DNA of 13,351 bases, from assembly GCA_964473715.1 (NCBI GenBank), contig CAYYQC010000025.1:1-13351 (forward strand). Reading direction: 5' to 3'. Of this stretch, positions 1-4,134 are shown piece by piece. The translations under genes and the position numbers were made by a program. The notes beneath the pieces were generated by a model. It was not told the origin of the DNA and made no database searches. It saw only the letters and a list, made by a program, of their open reading frames with translations. Every line of letters begins with the position of its first letter. Position 1 is the stretch's first letter. This stretch comes from 2-12-FULL-41-16 sp964473715 (lineage in GTDB: Bacteria > Patescibacteriota > Patescibacteriia > Magasanikbacterales > UBA922).

Positions 1-50
1 ATACAATCGCCGGTACTGCCCGTCAAATGGGCGTGACCGTTGAAGCTTAA
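1..50 (+). CDS. rplK: 50S ribosomal protein L11, C-terminal end (partial)
   Basis: Only the last 15 codons are in the window; the frame starts at base 3 and the TAA stop is at 48-50. The residues TIAGTARQMGVTVEA match the conserved end of L11, where a GTARxMG stretch closes the RNA-binding C-terminal domain that contacts the GTPase-associated region of 23S rRNA. The usual operon partner, rplA (L1), is not next but about 4.1 kb downstream at 4135, and a terminator follows the stop at once. The identification rests on a short tail, but the motif and the presence of rplA in the same orientation make it solid. Confidence 0.85.
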   Translation, partial: TIAGTARQMGVTVEA

Positions 51-63
51 ACTTCACAAAAAT

Positions 64-106
64 AAAAATCCCTCGTCCGTCAGTTGACAGATCGAGGGAT
101 TTTTTT
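64..106 (+). terminator. Rho-independent terminator after rplK
   Basis: A 12-bp stem pairs AAAAATCCCTCG (64-75) with CGAGGGATTTTT (93-104). The loop at 76-92 contains a nested GTCA/TGAC pairing, and a T run follows. It ends the L11 transcript before the inserted region and explains why rplA needs its own promoter. Confidence 0.9.
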
Positions 107-150
107 ATTCACAACCTACACACATCTTTTTACACAGATTTATAAACAGT
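101..150 (+). repeat. DnaA-box-like triplet, copy 1
   Basis: Three 9-mers resembling the DnaA box TTATNCACA lie in the same orientation: TTATTCACA at 105-113 (exact), TTTTACACA at 128-136 (one mismatch) and TTATAAACA at 140-148 (one mismatch). The start-to-start spacing is 23 then 12. Bases 101-150 align without gaps to 3696-3745 (about 39 of 50 identical by eye). The extended -10 element of the toxin promoter begins 83 bases after the first box, the same distance as in copy 2. DnaA binding is inferred, not shown. Confidence 0.6.
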
Positions 151-163
151 CTGTGTATTTTTT
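131..163 (+). terminator. Second terminator-like hairpin upstream of the toxin gene
   Basis: TACACAGA (131-138) pairs with TCTGTGTA (150-157) across an 11-base loop, followed by TTTTTTAT. It overlaps two of the DnaA-box-like 9-mers, so the dyad could also be a protein-binding site. It could act as a backup terminator after rplK. Confidence 0.45.
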
Positions 164-184
164 ATATTAAATTCATATTTATTT

Positions 185-193
185 TGGTAGAGT
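185..193 (+). promoter_or_regulatory. Extended -10 promoter of the toxin gene
   Basis: TG at 185-186, one base, then TAGAGT at 188-193 form an extended -10 element with no convincing -35 box. Transcription would start near 200, giving a leader of roughly 16 bases with no SD sequence. The equivalent element in the second cassette copy is TGTTACAGT at 3780-3788. Confidence 0.4.
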
Positions 194-215
194 AAAATAA
201 TACTATTAAAAAAAT

Positions 216-626
216 ATGGAGGAAATAATAAAACAATTTTTTGATTGGACGAAGAAGAAAATATTTCACCACCTAAACAAGGTATCGGAAAAATTAGTTT
301 TTTATCGAGAGAAGGAAATTTGGTGGACAGCTCTAGGACAAAATATTGGTTACGAGATAAATGGAAAAAACGAACTTTATGAAAGGCCGGTTTTAATTCT
401 AAAAAAATATAATGCCGAGACTTGTTTTATTGTGCCTTTTACTACCCAAATTAAGTACCCTTTGCCATGGTATCAAATTTTCATAAGCCCCAAGCTTGGG
501 GCAATTAATCTTACTCAAGGTCGTACCATTAGTTCCAAACGATTACTTCGTAGATATGAAATGCTGGATGGAGAAAAATATGAGCAAATTTTACAAAGTT
601 ATATAAAACAGTTCGTAAATAAATAA
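216..626 (+). CDS. PemK/MazF-family toxin (putative mRNA endoribonuclease), no antitoxin gene seen
   Basis: The 136-aa product carries the N-terminal landmarks of the PemK/MazF fold: EIWWTALGQNIGYE at residues 34-47, then a GKNELYERPVLILKK stretch (50-64), FIVPFTTQIK (71-80), and a C-terminal SSKRLLRRYEML segment. Family members form SH3-like dimers that cut single-stranded mRNA. The EIWW...RPVLVLKK form is typical of the variants common in Patescibacteria. About 33 charged, helical residues precede the core. No small antitoxin ORF lies upstream (51-215) or downstream, which is unusual for a type II system. ATG 216 has no SD sequence and follows a run of A. A candidate antisense RNA overlaps its stop codon. 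The family call is confident; toxicity and cleavage specificity are unknown. Confidence 0.8.
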   Translation: MEEIIKQFFDWTKKKIFHHLNKVSEKLVFYREKEIWWTALGQNIGYEINGKNELYERPVLILKKYNAETCFIVPFTTQIKYPLPWYQIFISPKLGAINLTQGRTISSKRLLRRYEMLDGEKYEQILQSYIKQFVNK

Positions 627-681
627 GCACTCTGACCAAGAGCCAGAGTGCGGAGCAACCAGATTTCTCTGGATACCGAAT
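617..681 (-). ncRNA. Candidate small RNA antisense to the toxin 3' end
   Basis: A minus-strand promoter (716-688) should start transcription near 681. The transcript first folds into a small hairpin, CCAG (672-669) with CTGG (662-659), then a strong 8-bp hairpin, GCACTCTG (651-644) with CAGAGTGC (634-627), followed by the T-rich tract TTATTTATTT (626-617). The strong hairpin lacks a T tract on the plus strand, so it works as a terminator only in this direction. The predicted RNA of about 65 nt covers the toxin stop codon and last codons. It could instead be just the terminator of the upstream minus-strand regulator gene. Confidence 0.45.
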
Positions 682-687
682 ATACGT

Positions 688-716
688 ATTATATTTAAAA
701 TTTGTTTAAATGCCAA
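688..716 (-). promoter_or_regulatory. Sigma70-type promoter for the antisense RNA
   Basis: On the minus strand, TTGGCA (716-711) is followed by exactly 17 bases and then TATAAT (693-688). It sits only 18 bases past the stop codon of the minus-strand regulator gene, where no further minus-strand ORF follows, so a non-coding transcript is the simplest product. Confidence 0.55.
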
Positions 717-733
717 GACTTAAAGGAACTACT

Positions 734-1465
734 TTAATCTAATCGTTTCCACATTACATCAAATATAATGCGGAATGTTTTGGCGAGTGGAGAATTACTA
801 AGCATAGTCCCAAAAATCGGTTCAGTTAAATTAATCAATGCGATCTTATCTTCCCATAATAAAATATCAGTAGGAAAATCTGCGTACGATTGGGGAATAA
901 ATTTAAAATCATACAAACTCATGAGCATTGCTTGCATTTCTGGCGCGCCTTTTTCTTTTGAAGGACCAGACAAAATATCTTTAAAAAAAATTCCTCGATT
1001 TTTTATTTCTTTTAAATACTCAGTATAAAAATCTGGCGCCACAGTACTTAATTGCTTAGTAGAACCAATTCCAAAAATTTCCTCGGCATTTAAACTTTGC
1101 CGATAAATTTCTTCTACTTGTTTTAGTCCATCATAAAACTGAATTTTTGGTTTATTTTTTTGTGTAGTATATAGGGCGCGTAAATCTGGCAACAAGCGAT
1201 TAACGGCTTCTTTTTTACGTTCTAGCGAACGAGCCAAAGCTTCTGGATCACTAGCCAAATATACTTTACGCTTGCCTTGAGTTTGTTCTTCAACCAATCC
1301 TTTTTCTTTTAAGCTTTGTAAAACATGGTAGGCATTGGTGCGAGTGATTTTAGTGCCCTTAGCAATTTGTGGGGGCGAAGATAGGCCGTTTTCAAGTAAA
1401 TATAAATAAATCACCCCTTCTGAGGGGTTAAGACCAATTTCTTTAAGTTGTGGGTGGATATCCAT
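734..1465 (-). CDS. TrmB-family transcriptional regulator (copy 1)
   Basis: A 243-aa DNA-binding regulator. Residues 1-70 form a winged helix-turn-helix with the TrmB pattern: LKEIGLNPSEGVIYLYLLENG, then IAKGTKITRTNAYHVLQSL as the recognition helix, and GLVEEQTQGKRKVYLA as the wing. Residues 75-105 look like a dimerising helix with many charges. From about 107 a C-terminal domain begins with KIQFYDGLKQVEEIY, which is typical of the effector or regulatory half of these proteins. It is divergent from the GC-rich gene at 1680, its likely target, and probably represses itself because the promoters share an operator-like site. ATG 1465 lies about 12 bases from the predicted transcript start, with no SD sequence. 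The ligand is unknown. A homologous gene lies at 4872-5639. Confidence 0.85.
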   Translation of the reverse strand: MDIHPQLKEIGLNPSEGVIYLYLLENGLSSPPQIAKGTKITRTNAYHVLQSLKEKGLVEEQTQGKRKVYLASDPEALARSLERKKEAVNRLLPDLRALYTTQKNKPKIQFYDGLKQVEEIYRQSLNAEEIFGIGSTKQLSTVAPDFYTEYLKEIKNRGIFFKDILSGPSKEKGAPEMQAMLMSLYDFKFIPQSYADFPTDILLWEDKIALINLTEPIFGTMLSNSPLAKTFRIIFDVMWKRLD

Positions 1466-1483
1466 AGTTATGTGTCAATATAA

Positions 1484-1512
1484 ACTATATCATTTTTTTG
1501 GCCAATTGTCAA
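1484..1512 (-). promoter_or_regulatory. Promoter of TrmB copy 1, with internal palindrome
   Basis: On the minus strand, TTGACA (1512-1507), a 17-base spacer and TATAGT (1489-1484) form a near-consensus promoter. The spacer contains the palindrome TTGGCCAA (1498-1505) one base after the -35 box. A start near 1477 leaves only about 12 leader bases. Confidence 0.75.
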
Positions 1513-1552
1513 GCTATTTAGGCAATAATATAGCACAATAGTATTAAATATA

Positions 1553-1581
1553 TTGACAAATTAGCCAAAAAACCGTATACT
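1553..1581 (+). promoter_or_regulatory. Promoter of GC-rich gene 1, with operator-like site
   Basis: TTGACA (1553-1558), 17 bases, then TATACT (1576-1581). Two bases after the -35 box lies TTAGCCAA (1561-1568), matching the TTRGCYAA pattern found in the divergent promoter and in the promoter at 5716. A regulator bound there would block RNA polymerase, so repression by TrmB is the natural inference. Confidence 0.75.
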
Positions 1582-1588
1582 GCGATGT

Positions 1589-1623
1589 TCGATTGTAATA
1601 ATCGATCCTCACCAAAGTGGTGA
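1589..1623 (+). promoter_or_regulatory. Two leader hairpins before GC-rich gene 1
   Basis: TCGATT (1589-1594) pairs with AATCGA (1600-1605) almost exactly at the predicted 5' end (~1588). TCACCA (1609-1614) pairs with TGGTGA (1618-1623). A hairpin at the very 5' end usually protects an mRNA from 5'-dependent decay; that role is inferred here. GC-rich gene 2 has the same arrangement. Confidence 0.5.
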
Positions 1624-1679
1624 ACCGCTCTTTTCAAGATAAGACAAATCACAGCACATATAGATAGAAGGAGACAGCC

Positions 1680-2117
1680 ATGAGCACCAAGATCAAAATC
1701 AGCGACCTTCAGAAGCGGACTGAGGCGTACACCCGCAGTGTCAACCCCGAATCCGAATCCAACCTCGAGCAGTACGTAAAAGAGGACAAAGACACATCTC
1801 TAAATCTGGGGTACGTCGGAAAGATCGCCAGAATCGATCACGTCAGCGAGGTCAACTCCGATGGGGTGTCCACTTTCTTCATGGGTTACAACAAAGATAG
1901 AGAAGAGGCAGACATTTGCCTCCAGCTCGTCGGCCAGGCCATGATCGTTGGCAAGATGAAGGTCGTGTACAACGGTATCGAGTACGTGATCATCGGGCTG
2001 GATCTCGAGGGCACAAACAACATGAAGTACTTCGGGCAGACCATCACAAAGGATGTGGCGTTCGCAATCGATAAGATCTTCATGGGTCCCATTGAACTCT
2101 TCGAAATCGACATCTAG
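1680..2117 (+). CDS. Uncharacterised GC-rich gene 1 (145 aa), divergent from TrmB
   Basis: I do not recognise the family. The 145-aa product is soluble-looking, with no signal peptide or membrane segment. The first 45 residues are polar and charged; the rest alternates hydrophobic and polar residues in short strands (for example ADICLQLVGQAMIVGKMKVVYNGIEYVIIGLD), suggesting a beta-rich compact domain ending in GPIELFEIDI. Codon choice differs sharply from the neighbours: ATC, GTC, CTC, AAG and GAG dominate where the surroundings use ATT, TTA, AAA and GAA. It has a clear SD sequence, AAGGAG at 1668-1673, six bases before the ATG, which most other genes here lack. The strong promoter, leader hairpins and dedicated regulator suggest a protein made at high level on demand. 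Recent transfer or codon optimisation for expression could both explain the composition. Confidence 0.85.
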   Translation: MSTKIKISDLQKRTEAYTRSVNPESESNLEQYVKEDKDTSLNLGYVGKIARIDHVSEVNSDGVSTFFMGYNKDREEADICLQLVGQAMIVGKMKVVYNGIEYVIIGLDLEGTNNMKYFGQTITKDVAFAIDKIFMGPIELFEIDI

Positions 2118-2146
2118 TCGGTACAGAGACAAACACATCACAGCCC

Positions 2147-2201
2147 TCCCGAGCGGCTTATAATTGCTCGGGACTCAACTCTTAGTAAATGATTATTTAC
2201 T
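2147..2201 (+). other. Two tandem hairpins 3' of GC-rich gene 1
   Basis: TCCCGAGC (2147-2154) pairs with GCTCGGGA (2166-2173), and AGTAAAT (2184-2190) pairs with ATTTACT (2195-2201) across a GATT loop. Neither has a T tract. Together with the terminator at 2216 they give the mRNA a structured tail, which could stabilise the 3' end or be part of a processed 3' RNA. Confidence 0.5.
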
Positions 2202-2215
2202 CAGTGAGAGCAAAC

Positions 2216-2242
2216 AACTCGCTTTTATAGCGGGTTTTTTGT
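2216..2242 (+). terminator. Rho-independent terminator of GC-rich gene 1
   Basis: AACTCGCT (2216-2223) pairs with AGCGGGTT (2229-2236) across the loop TTTAT, with one G-T pair, followed by a T run to 2240. It abuts the dehydrogenase promoter, whose TATACT begins at 2243. Confidence 0.8.
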
Positions 2243-2248
2243 TATACT
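2240..2248 (+). promoter_or_regulatory. Extended -10 promoter for the dehydrogenase gene
   Basis: TG (2240-2241), one base, then TATACT (2243-2248). No good -35 box is present because that region is the preceding terminator. Transcription would start at about 2255-2258, at or next to the ATG at 2258, so the mRNA is probably leaderless. Confidence 0.55.
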
Positions 2249-2257
2249 ACTGTGCAT

Positions 2258-3277
2258 ATGAAAAACACCAAAAAACCATTTTGCCAATTTTTTCTCAGTC
2301 TCTCCCCAGACCTGGTCGCCGAAGTCAAAAAAGGAGTCAAAGGTCTTCCACACACCATTTCTAATCAAGTTTTGAGTTTGGACCAACTGGATTCCAAAAC
2401 CGAAATTCTTGGTTTATTTACTGATTCCAAAGTGACCAAAGAAGTCTTGAAAAAACTCCCCCACTTAAAGGCGATTATTACTTTTTCCACTGGGTTTGAT
2501 CACATTGATTTAGCTGAAACCAAAAAACGCGGCATTGTGGTAAGTAATGTGCCAAGTTATGGCGATTACACCGTAGCACAGCACACTTTGACCTTAATTT
2601 TGGCCCTTTCCAAGAAACTCTTTGAATCAGTTAAACGCGTCAAAGAAGGCATTTACGATTACCACGGCATGCGCGGTTTTGATTTGCGCGGCAAAACCAT
2701 TGGGATTGTTGGGACTGGCAAAATTGGTAAAGCGGTAATCAAAATGTTAGTGGGTTTTGAAATGAATATTATTGCCTACGACCCATTTCCTGACAAAGAA
2801 TTTGCTAAAGCGAATAATTTTACCTATTTATCACTAAATTCTCTACTCAAAGAAGCCGATATTATTTCCCTTCACGTTCCCCTTCTCAAGGAGACCAAAC
2901 ATTTACTCAATGCCAAAAATATCAAATTACTCAAGCCAACCGCATACGTAATTAACACCTCTCGTGGTGGTTTGGTTGATGGCGAAGCTCTATTGCGCGC
3001 ATTACAAAACAATCAAATTGCTGGTGCCGGTCTTGATGTCTTAGAAGATGAAGAAATTATGCGTGATCCAGTGTTGTTATTCAGTGATTCTTGTCATGAT
3101 TGCAATATTCGCACCAGTCTGGTTAATTCCATGCTCATTGATAATCCCAAAACCATTGTGACACCACATAATGCGTTCAACACTACTGAGGCGATTATGC
3201 GGATTATCAATACTTCAATCGAAAATTTGAAAGGGTTTGTAAATGGAAAACCAGCCAACGTCGTTGCGCCAAAATAA
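2258..3277 (+). CDS. D-isomer-specific 2-hydroxyacid dehydrogenase (D-lactate dehydrogenase-like)
   Basis: A 339-aa NAD-dependent enzyme that reduces 2-oxoacids to D-2-hydroxyacids. The nucleotide-binding domain contains VGTGKIG at 151-157 (GxGxxG), with Asp175 ending the next strand (IIAYD), which favours NAD over NADP. The catalytic residues of the family are visible: Arg236 in NTSRGGLVDG, the acidic LEDEE segment at 262-266, and His304 in TPHNAF. An insertion between about 267 and 298 (DPVLLFSDSCHDCNIR...) resembles that of D-lactate dehydrogenases, which have longer loops there than PGDH-type members. In a fermentative CPR cell it would reoxidise NADH with pyruvate as acceptor; the substrate is inferred. 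ATG 2258 is preferred over GTG 2252 because it sits at the predicted transcript start. It is followed after 3 bases by a GNAT gene, probably in the same transcript. Confidence 0.88.
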   Translation: MKNTKKPFCQFFLSLSPDLVAEVKKGVKGLPHTISNQVLSLDQLDSKTEILGLFTDSKVTKEVLKKLPHLKAIITFSTGFDHIDLAETKKRGIVVSNVPSYGDYTVAQHTLTLILALSKKLFESVKRVKEGIYDYHGMRGFDLRGKTIGIVGTGKIGKAVIKMLVGFEMNIIAYDPFPDKEFAKANNFTYLSLNSLLKEADIISLHVPLLKETKHLLNAKNIKLLKPTAYVINTSRGGLVDGEALLRALQNNQIAGAGLDVLEDEEIMRDPVLLFSDSCHDCNIRTSLVNSMLIDNPKTIVTPHNAFNTTEAIMRIINTSIENLKGFVNGKPANVVAPK

Positions 3278-3280
3278 TTT

Positions 3281-3694
3281 ATGATCAGACCCTGCCAAAA
3301 AGTAGATTTGGATCAATGTGAAAAGATATTCAATCTTCCTGAACTTGCGGCCGCTTCTGGCAATAGTCTTTCCGCAGGCTACTTAAAAAATTTTATTAAT
3401 GATAAATATTTTTTAGTTGCAACCAATAAAAAACAAATCATTGGTGCAATTTATGGCGAACCTTTAAAGGCTGGAGGAGTCATGATGTGGGCACTGGCGG
3501 TGGATCCAAAATTTCAAGGTCAACAAGTAGGTACTAAACTACTTAAAACTTTTGAGAAAAACGCTCGTATCAATGGAAAAAAATGGATTATTCTTCACGC
3601 CTCGACCAAAACAAAAGCCAGTGTCAGTTTCTACAAAAAACATAAATACGATATTGGAAATAATTATATTGAGTGCGCGAAGGATTTGAATTAA
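3281..3694 (+). CDS. GNAT-family N-acetyltransferase
   Basis: A 137-aa GCN5-related acetyltransferase. Residues 71-92 (ALAVDPKFQGQQVGTKLLKTFE) hold the acetyl-CoA pyrophosphate-binding motif Q/RxxGxG/A as QGQQVG, preceded by the beta-4 strand GGVMMWALAV. The C-terminal part, ILHASTKTKASVSFYKKHKYDI, is the usual motif B, where SVSFYKKHKY corresponds to the conserved A..FY.k.GF. The N terminus (MIRPCQKVDLDQCEKIF) is the standard first strand and helix. The acceptor substrate cannot be predicted. The gene starts 3 bases after the dehydrogenase stop without an SD sequence, so it is probably co-transcribed. No terminator follows; the next element is the second DnaA-box-like cassette. Confidence 0.85.
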   Translation: MIRPCQKVDLDQCEKIFNLPELAAASGNSLSAGYLKNFINDKYFLVATNKKQIIGAIYGEPLKAGGVMMWALAVDPKFQGQQVGTKLLKTFEKNARINGKKWIILHASTKTKASVSFYKKHKYDIGNNYIECAKDLN

Positions 3695-3695
3695 A

Positions 3696-3745
3696 ATTTT
3701 TATTCACAAGATGCACACAATTTTTTCCACAGAATTATTCACATT
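3696..3745 (+). repeat. DnaA-box-like triplet, copy 2
   Basis: TTATTCACA (3700-3708, exact), TTTTCCACA (3723-3731, one mismatch) and TTATTCACA (3735-3743, exact) have start-to-start spacing of 23 and 12, as in the copy at 101-150. This copy matches the DnaA box better than copy 1. It lies upstream of the tRNA-like gene, with the -10 element beginning 83 bases after the first box. Confidence 0.65.
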
Positions 3746-3779
3746 TGAGTAATTTTAATCTATTCAATTTCAAACATTC

Positions 3780-3788
3780 TGTTACAGT
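3780..3788 (+). promoter_or_regulatory. Extended -10 promoter of the tRNA-like gene
   Basis: TG (3780-3781), one base, then TACAGT (3783-3788). Transcription would start near 3795, so the precursor would begin with TGGTGG. That hexamer is complementary to the 3' CCACCA at 3875-3880. There is no clear -35 box, so activation by a bound protein upstream is plausible. Confidence 0.4.
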
Positions 3789-3806
3789 AAATAATGGTGG
3801 TACGAA

Positions 3807-3880
3807 GGGCGGAGAACACACGGTGTGTAATTAGAATTACCACTCTAGTTCTAGGGGTTCGACTCCCCCTCTGTCCACCA
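3807..3880 (+). ncRNA. tRNA-like RNA ending in CCA, resembling a degenerate tRNA-Val(TAC)
   Basis: The acceptor GGGCGGA (3807-3813) pairs with TCTGTCC (3870-3876) including two G-T pairs, then A and CCA (3877-3880). The T arm is strong: GGGG (3854-3857), loop TTCGACT (3858-3864), CCCC (3865-3868), with one mismatch at its base. The D region is abnormal: ACAC (3816-3819) and GTGT (3825-3828) enclose a 5-base loop with GG, and the usual T8 is G. The anticodon-like arm is ATTAGA (3830-3835) with TCTAGT (3844-3849), leaving an 8-base loop ATTACCAC. Compared with a valine loop (xTTACxx) it has one extra base. A terminator follows at once. It may be a divergent tRNA, a tRNA-derived regulatory RNA or a decaying tRNA; an automated scan may miss it or score it low. 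Confidence 0.55.
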
Positions 3881-3884
3881 TTCC

Positions 3885-3918
3885 AAAACAATCCTCTAGG
3901 GGATTGTTTTGTTTTATT
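3885..3918 (+). terminator. Terminator of the tRNA-like gene
   Basis: AAAACAATCC (3885-3894) pairs perfectly with GGATTGTTTT (3901-3910) across TCTAGG, and the T-rich tract continues to 3918. It is dedicated to the tRNA-like transcript, since no ORF ends nearby. Confidence 0.9.
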
Positions 3919-3922
3919 AATC

Positions 3923-3951
3923 TTGACATTACTCATTTTTAATAATATAAT
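3923..3951 (+). promoter_or_regulatory. Perfect consensus sigma70 promoter for a small RNA
   Basis: TTGACA (3923-3928), 17 bases, TATAAT (3946-3951): both boxes and the spacing match the consensus exactly, the best promoter in the window. No gene starts soon after it, and a terminator lies about 55 bases past the predicted start. Confidence 0.85.
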
Positions 3952-3956
3952 TATTT

Positions 3957-4032
3957 TAAGAGTGGTAATTCTCGTACACTTTAAAACCGTGTACTACGAA
4001 CACTGGAACCCCCAACGGGGTTCTTTTGTTTT
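3957..4032 (+). ncRNA. Small RNA (~75 nt) complementary to the tRNA-like RNA
   Basis: Bounded by the consensus promoter at 3923-3951 and a terminator, GAACCCC (4006-4012) with GGGGTTC (4017-4023) and a T-rich tract to 4032. Between them, GTACAC (3974-3979) pairs with GTGTAC (3989-3994). The 5' segment AGAGTGGTAATTCT (3959-3972) is the exact reverse complement of AGAATTACCACTCT (3833-3846), the anticodon-like stem-loop of the tRNA-like RNA; the match ends in mismatches on both sides. Weaker antisense similarity continues, with the complement of 3974-3994 resembling the ACACGGTGTGTA region of the tRNA-like RNA. No ORF of note is inside. It could be an RNA regulator acting by loop-loop pairing, or a relic of an inverted duplication. 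It could also be a leader attenuator of rplA, although rplA has its own promoter downstream. Confidence 0.65.
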
Positions 4033-4042
4033 AAAGTTCATC

Positions 4043-4071
4043 TTGACAAATCCCCCACTTTTGGCTACACT
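4043..4071 (+). promoter_or_regulatory. Promoter of rplA
   Basis: TTGACA (4043-4048), 17 bases, TACACT (4066-4071). It begins 10 bases after the small RNA terminator. A start near 4078 gives rplA a leader of about 57 bases. Confidence 0.75.
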
Positions 4072-4092
4072 ACGACCATTATTTATGTGGGA

Positions 4093-4110
4093 CTTCTGAC
4101 CCTTCAGAAG
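4093..4110 (+). promoter_or_regulatory. Leader hairpin of rplA, candidate L1 autoregulatory site
   Basis: CTTCTGA (4093-4099) pairs perfectly with TCAGAAG (4104-4110) across CCCT inside the predicted rplA leader. In many bacteria L1 represses its own mRNA by binding a leader structure that mimics its 23S rRNA site. I cannot show the L1 contact bases here, so the role is only suggested. Confidence 0.4.
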
Positions 4111-4134
4111 GCTATTACCACACCATACAACTAT

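Noticed and set aside
101..150. Chromosomal replication origin at the DnaA-box-like clusters
   Set aside because: There are only three boxes per cluster, two separated clusters, no dnaA or dnaN nearby, and no clear unwinding region. A promoter-linked element fits better.
1800..2141. 113-codon minus-strand frame opposite GC-rich gene 1
   Set aside because: It is a mirror of the plus-strand codon pattern, without its own promoter or SD; the plus-strand gene has all signals.
3540..3880. The 3' end at 3850-3880 as the end of a full tmRNA
   Set aside because: A tmRNA would need to begin inside the GNAT gene, and there is no tag-peptide reading frame or typical 5' half; a 74-nt tRNA-like fold explains the CCA end.
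3794..4099. Open frame of 101 codons across the tRNA-like and small RNA genes
   Set aside because: It crosses two terminators and two promoters, has no recognisable protein character, and is better explained by the RNA genes.
51..4134. Integrated mobile element between rplK and rplA
   Set aside because: No integrase, transposase, terminal inverted repeats or clean target duplication is visible; the DnaA-box repeats are not at both borders of the segment.
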